DNA from: Anaerolineae bacterium
Lineage (GTDB): Bacteria > Chloroflexota > Anaerolineae > Anaerolineales > UBA4823
Length of the DNA stretch: 48,317 nt
Assembly (NCBI GenBank): GCA_003130835.1
Contig: QEXX01000049.1
Span: 1-48,317 of the forward strand
Direction of reading: 5' to 3'
The stretch's first letter is position 1. The number at the start of each line of letters is the position of its first letter. Under the pieces are notes generated by a model, which was given only the letters and a program-made list of their open reading frames with translations, did not search any database and had not been told where the DNA came from. The position numbers were made by a program, and so were the translations under genes. Shown here in pieces: positions 8,108 to 17,060 of this stretch.

Positions 8108-8748
8108 CCTTGTGGGCAGTGGTACCGGTTAAGCCGTTGCGGCGGGGGAAATCGCGCCTCTCAGAGGTGTTAGATCTGCAACAGCGCTGGGATCTGAACC
8201 GGCGCTTGTTGTGCCACACGGTCGCCGTATTGAAAGAGTCTACCCGGGTGGGAGTGGTGATGGTTGTCAGCCGCGACCACGAAGCTTTAGCGCTGGCTCG
8301 CTCCTTAGGGGCACGCACCCTCTTAGAAAGCAAACCGGATGGGTTAAATCGAGCCGTGCTGGTGGCAACCCTCTTTGCGCAACGTAGCCATGCGCGCACC
8401 GCCCTGATTTTGCCGGCCGATTTGCCCCTGCTCAGCGAGTCCGCCCTCGAGACGTTCCTGCGCGCCGCACAAGGGGAAGAACCGGTGCTTGCCATCGCCC
8501 CCGACCGGCATAGGCGGGGTACCAATGCGCTTTACCTTACACTTCCTACTCTGCCTCGTTTCTGTTTTGGAGCCGACTCGTTTCAAGCCCATTGCGCGCT
8601 GGCAAAGCAGCTCGGACGGCGCTGCGCGGTGATTGAGGTGCCAGAGTTGGCTTTCGACTTAGATGATGCAGACGATTGGAAGCTGATGGAGGCAAACTCA
8701 GCGCTTAAGTTCCTCTCTGCTGGGAATGCCTTGTTGCGTGAGGAGTGA
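8104..8748 (+). CDS. cofC: 2-phospho-L-lactate / PEP guanylyltransferase CofC
   Basis: 214 residues, typical length. It activates PEP or phospholactate with GTP and releases PPi. It has the nucleotidyltransferase start V-V-P-V-K-P-L-R-R-G-K-S-R-L (6-19), L-I-L-P-A-D-L-P-L-L (about 98-107) with the metal-binding Asp, and a conserved F-D-L-D-D-A-D-D segment near the C-terminus. Its start overlaps the cofD stop by four bases. It closes the F420 operon; a 211-base gap with no clear terminator follows before ppc. Confidence 0.92.
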   Translation: MTLWAVVPVKPLRRGKSRLSEVLDLQQRWDLNRRLLCHTVAVLKESTRVGVVMVVSRDHEALALARSLGARTLLESKPDGLNRAVLVATLFAQRSHARTALILPADLPLLSESALETFLRAAQGEEPVLAIAPDRHRRGTNALYLTLPTLPRFCFGADSFQAHCALAKQLGRRCAVIEVPELAFDLDDADDWKLMEANSALKFLSAGNALLREE

Positions 8749-8915
8749 TTCGATTTCGCCGCCCACCAAGGCTAAAGCTTAATAGCAGAGATCGATTCAA
8801 TAACGAATGGCGTATCAATGCCCTGAGTTAACCTCGCCGAAAACGCTCTGCTAGCAGCGCTGACTGGACGGTACCGATAGCTTCCTGAGATCGTTTAGGC
8901 AAGCGCAATTTACGT

Positions 8916-8921
8916 TATAAT
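8916..8921 (+). promoter_or_regulatory. ppc -10 element
   Basis: TATAAT 38 bases before the ppc ATG, with no convincing -35. The 14-mer TTATAATAAGACAA that contains it (from 8915) recurs exactly at the promoter at 40558. There is no Shine-Dalgarno sequence in the short leader. Confidence 0.5.
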
Positions 8922-8959
8922 AAGACAATCCCTGCCAAGTTGACCCAATATTCAGATTC

Positions 8960-11713
8960 ATGGCACATTCCTCTACGCTCATTGACCCCGAACTCCCCTG
9001 CGGCAAGCCGCTGGATCTTTCACAGCTCATCCATCTGCTGGGTGACCTGCTCGGAAACGTCATCTTGGAATTCGAGGGCGTGGCGCTCTTCGAGATGGTG
9101 GAGCGCATTCGCGCTTCCGCCAAAGCGCGGCGGGCAGGGGACTTGGATGCCCATCGGTCGCTGCGCCAGATTATTCAGCGCCTGCAGCCCGCCGAAGCTC
9201 AAACGATCACGGCTGCCTTTGCTGCCTATTTCGACTTGGTCAATCTAGCCGAAGAACGCTCGCGCTTGGACACCCTGCGTCAGCGTCAGCGGGAAATCTA
9301 TCCACGCCCGGAACACGATTCCATCGCCGAAGCCATTGCCCTTCTCAAAGAGCGCGGTGTTACCCCCCAACAGATGGCTGACTTGCTCCAAACCCTCTCC
9401 ATTGAGATAGTGCTAACCGCTCACCCCACCGAAGCGCGGCGGCGCACAATCTTATCCAAATTGCAGCGCATTGCAGCCGCCCTCGAGGAACTAACCCAGT
9501 TTGCCTGCACCCCGCGCCAAGAAGAAGACTTGCTCGAAACCATTCGAGCTGAGATCAGCAGTCTTTGGTTGACCGAAAGAGCCCGTGCCAGCATGTACGA
9601 AGTAACCGATGAGGTACGCACCGGCTTGTATTACATTGAGCACGTCTTTTGGCGCACGTTGCCCAGTCTCTATGAAGATTTAGAGCGTGCTCTTGCCGAA
9701 TATTATCCAGGCTTGAAAATCGAGCATGCCTGGCTGCGTTTGGCGTCTTGGATTGGTGGTGACCGGGATGGAAACCCCAATGTGACCCCGGAAGTGACCA
9801 TTGAAACCCTGCGTTTGCACCGTGGTTTGGCGATCGAGAACTTCCGCCGCGAGTTGAGCGAACAGGCGCGGCGCTTGAGCATTAGCGCAAGGCGCTTTCC
9901 TCTGCCGCCCTCCCTGCAAGAATGGCTGGAGGAACGCCAACCGCTGCCTGAACACAGCCAATACATCGCCAAGCGCTACGCCCATGAACCCTATCGGCTC
10001 ATCCTTTCGCTGCTCGCCAACGACCTAGCGCTCGCCTCTCAAGCCGATATGAAAGCCAATTTGCTTTCGCCGCAGCCGCAACCCTCACGCATTACTGTGG
10101 AGCATTTGCGCCGTCCCCTGCGCTGGATCGAAGAGGCCCTACCCCCCACCCTGCTCAAGAAAAGCCTCAATTGTTTGCAACGGCAATTGGAGATCTTCGG
10201 TTTGCACGCTGCCCGTTTGGATATCCGGGAAGATGCGAGTATGCTCAATCGGGCCGTTGGAGAGGTCTTGCGCGCCCTACAGATCACCGCTGAGTTTGAG
10301 CATTTGCCTTTTGACCAACGCCGCGCTTTATTGGTGCAGGTGCTTTCCGCCCCCGTGCCGCTCTTAGCCGAGAACCCAGGCGTGACCGTCGAAACGGCAA
10401 AAACCTGGGCATTGTTCGCACTCATCAACCGTGCCAGACGCACCTATGGAGACGCGCTGATCGGGCCGCTCATCCTCTCGATGACCCATTGTGCAGCGGA
10501 CATCTTGAGCGCCTTGCTTTTAGCCCGTTGGACAGGATGCGCGGAGGGGCTGCAAATCTGTCCCCTCTTCGAGTCGATTGCAGACTTAGAAAACGCCGCC
10601 TCCATCCTGCAAGAGCTTTTCGATCTCCCGCTCTATCGCAGTCACTTACAAACGTGCCAAAACGAGCAAATGGTGATGATTGGCTATTCCGACAGCAACA
10701 AAGATGGCGGTTTGCTGATGGCAAATTGGGCCTTGTATCGCGCCCAGGAGGAGATTGTCAAAGTGGCTCAACGGATGGGGGTCAAGCTGACGATTTTCCA
10801 TGGGCGAGGGGGCACCGTGGCGCGCGGCGGCGGACCGACCAATCGAGCGATCCGCGCCCAACCGGCCGGCACCATCCAAGGCCGTTTTCGGCTCACCGAG
10901 CAAGGTGAGGTGATTGCAGCGCGCTATTCCAACCCTGCTCTGGCACATCGTAACCTTGAACAGTTGGTACATGCCGTCCTGCTTGCCTCCGCTCCCAATG
11001 GGTCCTCCCAAGTGGAGAAAAGCTGGCGAGAAGCAATGGACGGCATGGCGAAGCAAGCCTTTGAGGTATATCGCCAACTAGTGAATGAAGGCCCCGCTTT
11101 TTTAGATTTTTGGCAAGCGGTGACGCCGATTGACGTGATCAAGCGTTTGCAGATCGGCTCACGCCCGGCTGCCCGACAGCCAACCGTCACCCTGCAAACC
11201 CTGCGCGCCATCCCGTGGGTTTTTTCGTGGATGCAAAGCCGTTACAACTTGCCGGGTTGGTATGGTTTAGGCAGCGGCTTAGCAGCTCTCGGCGATGAAA
11301 TCCGCTTGCGCGAAATGTACAATGGCTGGCAATTCTTCCACGCCTTGATCAGCAATGCAGAAAACTCGCTGGTGCGCGCCGACATGGAGATTGCCGCCCT
11401 GTATTTAGACTTGGTCAAAGACCCCCAACAAGGGAAACGGTATTATCAACTCATCCGCGACGAGTATGACCGCACGGTTGAGTGGGTGCTGCGCGCCAGC
11501 GGCCACACCCAACTGCTGGATGATGAACCAATCACCCAACGCGCCGTGCGGTATCGCAATCCCTATATCGATCCCTTGAATTACCTGCAGGTGGAGATGT
11601 TGGGGCGCTGGCGTGGCTTTGAGGATAAAGACAGCCAGGCTGCCCAAGCGGTTTTCGAGGTGATCGTTCTGACCATCAACGGCATCGCTGCCGGCTTACA
11701 AAATACGGGGTGA
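8960..11713 (+). CDS. ppc: Phosphoenolpyruvate carboxylase
   Basis: 917 residues, full length for the bacterial enzyme, which carboxylates PEP with bicarbonate to oxaloacetate. The catalytic His is in T-A-H-P-T-E-A-R-R-R (His155). W-I-G-G-D-R-D-G-N-P follows near residue 265, G-Y-S-D-S-N-K-D-G-G near 575, and the mobile loop F-H-G-R-G-G-T-V-A-R-G-G-G-P near 613. The C-terminus ends in the family's N-G-I-A-A-G-L-Q-N-T-G, needed for allostery and activity. It has its own -10 box but lies in the same direction as cofC. It supplies oxaloacetate for anaplerosis; its position beside a PEP-using F420 operon may be chance. Confidence 0.96.
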   Translation: MAHSSTLIDPELPCGKPLDLSQLIHLLGDLLGNVILEFEGVALFEMVERIRASAKARRAGDLDAHRSLRQIIQRLQPAEAQTITAAFAAYFDLVNLAEERSRLDTLRQRQREIYPRPEHDSIAEAIALLKERGVTPQQMADLLQTLSIEIVLTAHPTEARRRTILSKLQRIAAALEELTQFACTPRQEEDLLETIRAEISSLWLTERARASMYEVTDEVRTGLYYIEHVFWRTLPSLYEDLERALAEYYPGLKIEHAWLRLASWIGGDRDGNPNVTPEVTIETLRLHRGLAIENFRRELSEQARRLSISARRFPLPPSLQEWLEERQPLPEHSQYIAKRYAHEPYRLILSLLANDLALASQADMKANLLSPQPQPSRITVEHLRRPLRWIEEALPPTLLKKSLNCLQRQLEIFGLHAARLDIREDASMLNRAVGEVLRALQITAEFEHLPFDQRRALLVQVLSAPVPLLAENPGVTVETAKTWALFALINRARRTYGDALIGPLILSMTHCAADILSALLLARWTGCAEGLQICPLFESIADLENAASILQELFDLPLYRSHLQTCQNEQMVMIGYSDSNKDGGLLMANWALYRAQEEIVKVAQRMGVKLTIFHGRGGTVARGGGPTNRAIRAQPAGTIQGRFRLTEQGEVIAARYSNPALAHRNLEQLVHAVLLASAPNGSSQVEKSWREAMDGMAKQAFEVYRQLVNEGPAFLDFWQAVTPIDVIKRLQIGSRPAARQPTVTLQTLRAIPWVFSWMQSRYNLPGWYGLGSGLAALGDEIRLREMYNGWQFFHALISNAENSLVRADMEIAALYLDLVKDPQQGKRYYQLIRDEYDRTVEWVLRASGHTQLLDDEPITQRAVRYRNPYIDPLNYLQVEMLGRWRGFEDKDSQAAQAVFEVIVLTINGIAAGLQNTG

Positions 11714-11736
11714 GCCCCGTTGAGGTTTGGCGAGGT

Positions 11737-12942
11737 TTAAGCCCCTGCAAAGCTCTGCCGCCATTCCCACAAGAACAGCACTGCCGCCAGAACCCCAGCC
11801 GCCCCGCCACCAACCCAGATCGCCAGGGGTCCCAGGTTATCGTTCAGAAAGCCCCCCATCAAGGGTCCAATGCCAGCCGCAACGATCCACGTCAGGCTGT
11901 ATAAGCTCATATATCGCCCGCGCATATCGGGCGGAGCCAGGTTTGCCACGTAGGTAGAAGAGGTCGGCACTAAGACCATTTCCCCCAAGGTGACGATCAC
12001 CATGCTTAACCAAAACCACCAAAACCCCTGCCCAACCGCCACACTCCCCACCCCAAAGCCATAAAGCAGCGAGCCAATCGAGAGCGCCAAAAGCGGTGGA
12101 TAGCGGCGGCTGACCGCCGTAACCGCCAGTTGGAACAGCACCACCATCGAAGCGTTGGTAACCGGAATCCAGCCATACAGCTTTTCCGAAATGCCAAAAT
12201 GCGTTTTGGTGTAAACCCCTAACAAAACCCATAAAATGGCGGCGCTCACCTGTGGCAAGACCAGGGTCAGGGCGAAACGGATGAAACGCCGATCCTCGAA
12301 AACGGCTTTGTAACCTCCCAACCCTTTGTCGAGGGCAGGTTGGGCTTGCCCAGCGGCCTGCGTCAAGGTCGGGAGGGTCTCCTTTGCCCCTAAGGCGACA
12401 AACAAGCCATAGAGAAATAAGCCACCTGCCGCGCAGTAAAACGCAATGGTGTAAGAAACCGAAGCCAAAAAGCCGCCAATAGCCGGGCCAATTGCCACAC
12501 CCAAGTTGTTGCTTAAGCGCATGCGCGAATAAGCATCGATGCGCTTGCCCTCGGGGATGAGATCAGCGATCATTGCATCGGCTCCGACACGGTAGAGGGG
12601 ATTAGAAGCCCCCTGTAGGACCATCAGGGAAGCAAAAGCTGCCAGCGATGCGGCACGGCTCAAAAGCACAAAGCCCAAGGCGTTGGTGGTCAGGCTGATC
12701 ACCATCACCCGTTTGCGTCCCAAGCGGTCGATAATCGGGCCGGCAATAAGCGAACTGAGTAAGCCGGCGATGGAATTTAAGGTGATCAGCCCGGCGTTAA
12801 CGGTTAAGGGGCTGGCTAACCGTTCGCTGATATAGATCATGAGAAACGGCCAGATCATGCTTGCCCCGATGGCACTGATCAACATACCGCTGAACAAAAG
12901 CCAAAATTGGGGCGGGAAAGATGAAGCTTTAAGATCAGTCAC
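11737..12942 (-). CDS. MFS transporter (drug/H+ antiporter type)
   Basis: About 401 residues from a GTG at 12942, which has AGGGGA ten bases upstream. A longer start at 12996 would overlap mgsA by 35 bases. Twelve hydrophobic segments are visible. Between TM2 and TM3 is the loop motif G-P-I-I-D-R-L-G-R-K-R, the hallmark of the family, and R-M-R-L-S-N-N-L-G-V-A-I-G-P-A-I-G-G-F is motif C-like. Substrate unknown, probably an exporter. It ends tail-to-tail with ppc, 23 bases apart, and follows mgsA in the same direction. Confidence 0.85.
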   Translation of the reverse strand: MTDLKASSFPPQFWLLFSGMLISAIGASMIWPFLMIYISERLASPLTVNAGLITLNSIAGLLSSLIAGPIIDRLGRKRVMVISLTTNALGFVLLSRAASLAAFASLMVLQGASNPLYRVGADAMIADLIPEGKRIDAYSRMRLSNNLGVAIGPAIGGFLASVSYTIAFYCAAGGLFLYGLFVALGAKETLPTLTQAAGQAQPALDKGLGGYKAVFEDRRFIRFALTLVLPQVSAAILWVLLGVYTKTHFGISEKLYGWIPVTNASMVVLFQLAVTAVSRRYPPLLALSIGSLLYGFGVGSVAVGQGFWWFWLSMVIVTLGEMVLVPTSSTYVANLAPPDMRGRYMSLYSLTWIVAAGIGPLMGGFLNDNLGPLAIWVGGGAAGVLAAVLFLWEWRQSFAGA

Positions 12943-12961
12943 AAAGGTTGTTTCCCCTGAA

Positions 12962-13447
12962 TTACGCCTCTCTGAGGCTATTGGACTCCCATTCAATGCG
13001 GCGTTGATGGTAGCTCTGGTAATCCGGCACCAAACGCTCGTATTCGCTGTCCATCAACGGTGACGAAATCATAAAATCGGCTGAAGCGCGATTGCAAGCG
13101 GTTGGGATGTTCCACACAACCGCCATGCGCAACAGCGCTTTTACATCCGGATCATGCGGCATGGGTTCCAAAGGATCCCAAAAGAAAATTAAGAAATCGA
13201 TCTCGTTTTCGGCGATCTTTGCTCCGATTTGCTGGTCGCCCCCCAAAGGTCCGCTTTTTAGTTTATGGATAGGGAGGTTCAATTCTCTTTCCAGAACATG
13301 GCCGGTGGTGCCGGTGGCGTAGATTTCATGGTGGGCAAGCAGGTCTCGGTTAAAGCGTGCCCACTCCAATAGATCGCGTTTCTTGTTATCGTGGGCGACT
13401 AAGGCGATTTTCTTATTCGGCTTCATGACGATTTTTTGGTATTTCAT
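12962..13447 (-). CDS. mgsA: Methylglyoxal synthase
   Basis: 161 residues. It converts dihydroxyacetone phosphate to methylglyoxal and phosphate, bypassing lower glycolysis when phosphate is short. Strong family features are [32 protein letters not shown] and [11 protein letters not shown], covering the catalytic Asp and His residues, then V-W-N-I-P-T-A. The ATG at 13447 has a strong AAGGAAGG just upstream; the TTG six codons earlier is part of that signal and is rejected. It lies between the FtsB-like and MFS genes on the same strand. Confidence 0.96.
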   Translation of the reverse strand: MKYQKIVMKPNKKIALVAHDNKKRDLLEWARFNRDLLAHHEIYATGTTGHVLERELNLPIHKLKSGPLGGDQQIGAKIAENEIDFLIFFWDPLEPMPHDPDVKALLRMAVVWNIPTACNRASADFMISSPLMDSEYERLVPDYQSYHQRRIEWESNSLREA

Positions 13448-13549
13448 AGAAACCTTCCTTTGCAAATGCTGAGGCTGAGATCGAGGCTATTTGGTCAAGA
13501 CAAAAAGGGGAATGAAACTGCTTAGGAGATAGCGTTGCTCGTAAGGGTG

Positions 13550-13957
13550 TCAAGGCTGGCTAAGCAAATCTTGGGCTTTGGCTTCGTCAACAAACAACAA
13601 CAGCCAAACCTTCCAGTTGCTCAGCACAATGGGTTGAGCGGGTGGGGTAGGCGTGGGGATCGGCGTTGCGCCGCCTGGCGCCAAGGGGATAATCACTTTG
13701 TCACCTGGACGCGCCATGTGACCTTTTTCGTACGCCCATTGTTCCACGCCAGCGGGTAAGGTTGCCTGGGCAATCTGGGTTACCAAAGAGATGCTTTCTT
13801 GGGTTAAGTGGCTCAGAGTGGCTGCCACGCGGGTGCTTTGGGCAGCCAAACGGTGCATTTCGTTGATACGCTGATTGAATGCCATCACAAAACGCAAAGA
13901 GAGCAAAATCCCCGCGATGACCAAGGCATATTTCCAACTAAAGTAGAGGCGTTTCAT
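13550..13957 (-). CDS. FtsB/DivIC-like single-pass membrane protein
   Basis: 135 residues: a short cytoplasmic start, a membrane helix (about 9-28), a predicted coiled coil (about 30-65), then a small domain with W-A-Y-E-K-G-H-M-A-R-P-G-D-K-V-I-I-P-L. That last pattern is usual in septum-formation initiator proteins. A Thr/Pro linker and a C-terminal hydrophobic stretch follow. FtsB/DivIC proteins recruit septal wall synthesis proteins with FtsL and FtsQ; no division partner is nearby, so the role is by family resemblance. The start codon seems leaderless. Confidence 0.6.
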   Translation of the reverse strand: MKRLYFSWKYALVIAGILLSLRFVMAFNQRINEMHRLAAQSTRVAATLSHLTQESISLVTQIAQATLPAGVEQWAYEKGHMARPGDKVIIPLAPGGATPIPTPTPPAQPIVLSNWKVWLLLFVDEAKAQDLLSQP

Positions 13958-13992
13958 ACCTTCATCATACCTCAGCCCTGCCGAACGGACAA
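13957..13992 (-). promoter_or_regulatory. Promoter of the FtsB-like gene, probably leaderless
   Basis: On the minus strand TTGTCC (13992-13987), 17-nt spacer, TATGAT (13969-13964), then six bases to the ATG at 13957. The predicted transcription start falls on or next to the start codon. Confidence 0.55.
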
Positions 13993-14142
13993 GGTGTTCA
14001 GAGCCTGGTAAGGCTCAAGTCCTCCCATGGTTGCAAGAGGCCTGCCAAGGGTGCAGGATTGCGGTCAGTAGAATTCGCCCCTCAAGAAGGGTATATAGAG
14101 AAAATTCGTTCGCACTGGTATCTGGTTAGAGCTTGGGTTTTC

Positions 14143-15219
14143 TTAGCGATCGGTGCAGGAGTAGCACGGGTCAATCGAGGCCTGGATCAGCGGCGCATCG
14201 GCGAGGGTGGCACCCTTGAGCATCAGACGCACGGTTGGCATGTTGACAAAACTTGGTGTGCGCACCTTCACCCGTAACGGCTTTTCGCTGCCATCTGAGG
14301 CGATATAGTAAAACACCTCGCCGCGCGGGGCTTCGATGCGCGCCACCGCCTCACCCGGCGGCAGTTCAACGAATAACTGCCCTTTCCACTGACCGGATGG
14401 CATTTGTTCCAAGGCTTGTTCGATGATTTGGCACGATTCGACCATCTCCAACGCCCGCACGAGGATGCGCGCCAGAACATCGCCGCTCTCTTGGACGGGG
14501 ACGCTGAACTCAAAACGGTCGTAGACGAGGTAGGGTTGGGCTTGACGGATATCTTGCGCTACGCCACTCGCCCGCGCTGTGGGCCCAACTGCTCCCCAGG
14601 CGATGGCATTTGCTTTGGTCAAGATGCCCACGCCCGCGCAGCGAGCCCGCACAGTAGGGTCATTGGTGAAGATAGGGAGCAACTGCCCTTCGACCGCTTT
14701 TTGGATTTGCCGTACGCCATCTCGAATGGTCTGTGGGTCGGTCAGATCGCGGTTGACACCCCCGATGGCGTTCATGGCGTAATTGACGCGGTTGCCCGAA
14801 ATCGTCTCCAGCAAGTCCATGACGACCTCACGCAGGCGGAAGCAGGTCATGAATAGAGTCTGAAAACCAAGGATGTGTGCTGCTGCTCCTGCCCAAAGGA
14901 TATGGGAATGCAAACGCTCCAATTCCGCCACGATGACGCGGATATACTGTGCCCGCAGGGACGGCTCGATGCCCAGCAGGTTTTCGAGCGCAAGGCAGTA
15001 GGTCAGCGTATGGACATTAGAACAAATCCCGCATACACGCTCGAATAAAGCGATGTTTTGAATGATATTCCGGCTTTGAGCAATCAACTCGATCGCGCGA
15101 AAATTGAAGCCAATTTGCAGATGAGCCTCGCGCACATTTTCCCCTTCGCACTCTAATTCGAGTTTGTAAGGTTCTTCAAGCGCAGGATGATAGGGCCCGA
15201 TTGGGATGGTGTAGCTCAT
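14143..15219 (-). CDS. cooH: Energy-converting [NiFe] hydrogenase large subunit (CooH-like)
   Basis: 358 residues, group 4 size without an N-terminal NuoC domain. It holds the Ni-Fe site that makes H2 from protons. Both ligand motifs are intact: R-V-C-G-I-C-S-N-V-H (Cys63, Cys66, His70) and D-P-C-Y-S-C-T-D-R (Cys352, Cys355). The protein stops right after that Arg, so it lacks the C-terminal extension cleaved by a maturation protease in most [NiFe] hydrogenases; CooH of the CO-induced hydrogenase is known to lack it too. It overlaps the CooU-like gene by ATGA and is the last gene of the hydrogenase operon. Confidence 0.93.
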   Translation of the reverse strand: MSYTIPIGPYHPALEEPYKLELECEGENVREAHLQIGFNFRAIELIAQSRNIIQNIALFERVCGICSNVHTLTYCLALENLLGIEPSLRAQYIRVIVAELERLHSHILWAGAAAHILGFQTLFMTCFRLREVVMDLLETISGNRVNYAMNAIGGVNRDLTDPQTIRDGVRQIQKAVEGQLLPIFTNDPTVRARCAGVGILTKANAIAWGAVGPTARASGVAQDIRQAQPYLVYDRFEFSVPVQESGDVLARILVRALEMVESCQIIEQALEQMPSGQWKGQLFVELPPGEAVARIEAPRGEVFYYIASDGSEKPLRVKVRTPSFVNMPTVRLMLKGATLADAPLIQASIDPCYSCTDR

Positions 15220-15635
15220 TCCTTACCCTCCTCATCAAGGGGTATGTTAGCGAGAAATAAACCGCTGGGATCGCTTGCACGCAAGACCAACGGTGAGGTC
15301 TCACGTCCGTTGAAAATGACCCCAAAGAGATCGTGGATTTCGCGCTCGATCCAATCGGCAGCAGGGCAAATGGCCGCAACGCTATCGATTTTGCGGCCCT
15401 GGGTGAGCGTCGAAAGGTGCAGTAGTTGGCCTTGGCAATCCCAATGATAGATCAGACGGCATTCTGATTTACCGTCTGGGATGGCAGTAATGGTGATCAA
15501 ACGCGCCTCATTTTGTATCAAGTATTGCGCCATATGGCACACATTCAAGCCTGCAATGTGCCACCAAATGCCATCGGTTCTTTGGCTCGGCGGCGTCTCG
15601 ATTCCAAGAGTTTGGCGGATTTCTTCGACGTTCAT
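15216..15635 (-). CDS. cooU: Hydrogenase NuoC-like 30-kDa subunit (CooU-like)
   Basis: 139 residues from the ATG at 15635, which has AAAGGAGG seven bases upstream and overlaps the CooX stop; longer in-frame starts would lie inside cooX. It belongs to the complex I 30-kDa (NuoC) family: the core W-I-E-R-E-I-H-D-L-F-G-V-I-F-N-G-R is the family signature, followed by a truncated tail. In energy-converting hydrogenases this subunit stabilises the contact between large subunit and ferredoxin arm and has no cofactor of its own. It lies between CooX and CooH as in coo operons. Confidence 0.88.
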   Translation of the reverse strand: MNVEEIRQTLGIETPPSQRTDGIWWHIAGLNVCHMAQYLIQNEARLITITAIPDGKSECRLIYHWDCQGQLLHLSTLTQGRKIDSVAAICPAADWIEREIHDLFGVIFNGRETSPLVLRASDPSGLFLANIPLDEEGKE

Positions 15636-16150
15636 CGCGTCGCCTCCTTTATGCGGCGGGCTTCGACCATCGACTTGATAGCTTCTTTCTGGCGGCAAAC
15701 CGGACAGAGGCGAAGCAAAGTTTCCACCTCTCCCGAGACTTCTGTATAAGCACGCTGGCGCAGAATTTGGGTTGCCACTTTGAAGGGCTTACCGCAACCC
15801 TCACAGCGCGGATAAGCCCTGGTGTATGTCACCGCTAATGCGCCGGCGCAGTGATAGATTGGCGGACATTCTGCTTGCATCTGTAAAGCAGAGGTCGGAC
15901 AGGCATCTACGCACCGTCCACAAAAAGTGCATTTTGCGGGGTCATAAGACCAACAAAAGGTTTCGCGCTCCTCGGTCACATGGATAGCCGCTGAAACGCA
16001 TACATACGCGCAAGAAGCGCACCCCACACAGTCTTCGAGTTCGATCTGTACCAAGCCGCGGTACCTTGCAGGCGGGGGAACACGCTGCGGATAGCGTAGG
16101 GTGACTACCCCCTGGCGAAGATTTTCGGCAAGAATTTCCCAAATGCTCAT
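15632..16150 (-). CDS. cooX: Hydrogenase ferredoxin-like subunit (CooX/NuoI-like) with extra C-terminal cysteines
   Basis: 172 residues. Two [4Fe-4S] motifs are visible: Cys41, 44, 47, 51 and Cys74, 77, 80, 84. The latter is the classical C-x-x-C-x-x-C-x-x-x-C-P; the first ends in Cys-Val rather than Cys-Pro. It should pass electrons from CooF to the small subunit. The ~70-residue C-terminal part has C-E-G-C-G-K-P-F and C-P-V-C-R, which look like two halves of a zinc ribbon, as in the formate-hydrogenlyase ferredoxin subunit HycF. GGAGG lies seven bases before the ATG. Confidence 0.88.
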   Translation of the reverse strand: MSIWEILAENLRQGVVTLRYPQRVPPPARYRGLVQIELEDCVGCASCAYVCVSAAIHVTEERETFCWSYDPAKCTFCGRCVDACPTSALQMQAECPPIYHCAGALAVTYTRAYPRCEGCGKPFKVATQILRQRAYTEVSGEVETLLRLCPVCRQKEAIKSMVEARRIKEATR

Positions 16151-16163
16151 CGATCAACCTCCA

Positions 16164-17060
16164 TTAGAGGAAAAGGGAAACAACCAACGCTAACAAAGCA
16201 AGTCCAAACCCCCACCGCCAATAAAAACGGCTTGCCTGAAGCAGTTTGAGGCGCGCTGTGGCACCTGCTATCACCGTTAAGACCACCACCAGCACCAAGC
16301 TGAGCAGTGCAAATAGAATTGCGTCAAGGATTGCCTGACCGCTGCGCCACGGCACTGCCAACGAGGCGATCAATCCACTCAGTGCCACCCACTCGACCGC
16401 ATGGGTTAATTCCCACAAACCCAGTCGCCAACCGTCCAATTCAGTCAGTGCTCCTTGGTAAATCTCCTGTTCGGCGTTTGCCACCGAAAAGGGATTCAGG
16501 CGCAGTTTAATCGGTAAACAGAAGAGAAGGGCAAGCAGGGCAATAGCGCGGGTAGCAAGAGGAGCATTTGAGGCAATCTCCATCAGGCGCAGGCTGCCGC
16601 TGGCATAGGCAAGGGCAATGAGGGCGGTAATGAACGGTAGATTGGTTGCGATCGTCAGAGTCGCCTCCCGGATGGCACCCACCTGCCCAAATATGGAGCG
16701 CGAGAGGAAGCCCAACAAAACCAGACAAATCGGGGCAACCTCGACTAGGGCGACAAACAATACCAAATCTCCAACTGCAGAAGCTGAGCTGGGTAAGATA
16801 GGCAGCAACGTCAAGGACCCTACCGTTGCACCCAGTGCCAGCAGGGGGAGGAGCAAATAGAAGATATCTTCGCCGCTTGCGCGCCGTAACGGTTCTTTGG
16901 TCATCAGTTTGATGAAATCAAAAAAAGGCTGATAGAAAGGCGGACCAATGCGGCTTTGCAGGCGGGCGAGTATCTTCCGTTCCAACCAGAGCATCAACCA
17001 ACCCATTGGAACAGCATAAAGAAAACCCGGAAAGATCAGCAATGCAAACCAACTAGGCAT
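16164..17060 (-). CDS. cooK: Hydrogenase NuoH-like membrane subunit (CooK-like)
   Basis: 298 residues, eight or so membrane helices. It is the NuoH/EchB/CooK family member that joins the hydrogenase arm to the ion-translocating membrane arm. Features are the loop W-L-E-R-K-I-L-A-R-L-Q-S-R-I-G-P near residues 25-40, then F-D-F-I-K-L-M-T-K-E-P, and N-A-E-Q-E-I-Y-Q-G-A-L-T-E-L-D-G in the middle, all with the conserved acidic residues. It overlaps the CooL-like gene by eight bases. Confidence 0.9.
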   Translation of the reverse strand: MPSWFALLIFPGFLYAVPMGWLMLWLERKILARLQSRIGPPFYQPFFDFIKLMTKEPLRRASGEDIFYLLLPLLALGATVGSLTLLPILPSSASAVGDLVLFVALVEVAPICLVLLGFLSRSIFGQVGAIREATLTIATNLPFITALIALAYASGSLRLMEIASNAPLATRAIALLALLFCLPIKLRLNPFSVANAEQEIYQGALTELDGWRLGLWELTHAVEWVALSGLIASLAVPWRSGQAILDAILFALLSLVLVVVLTVIAGATARLKLLQASRFYWRWGFGLALLALVVSLFL

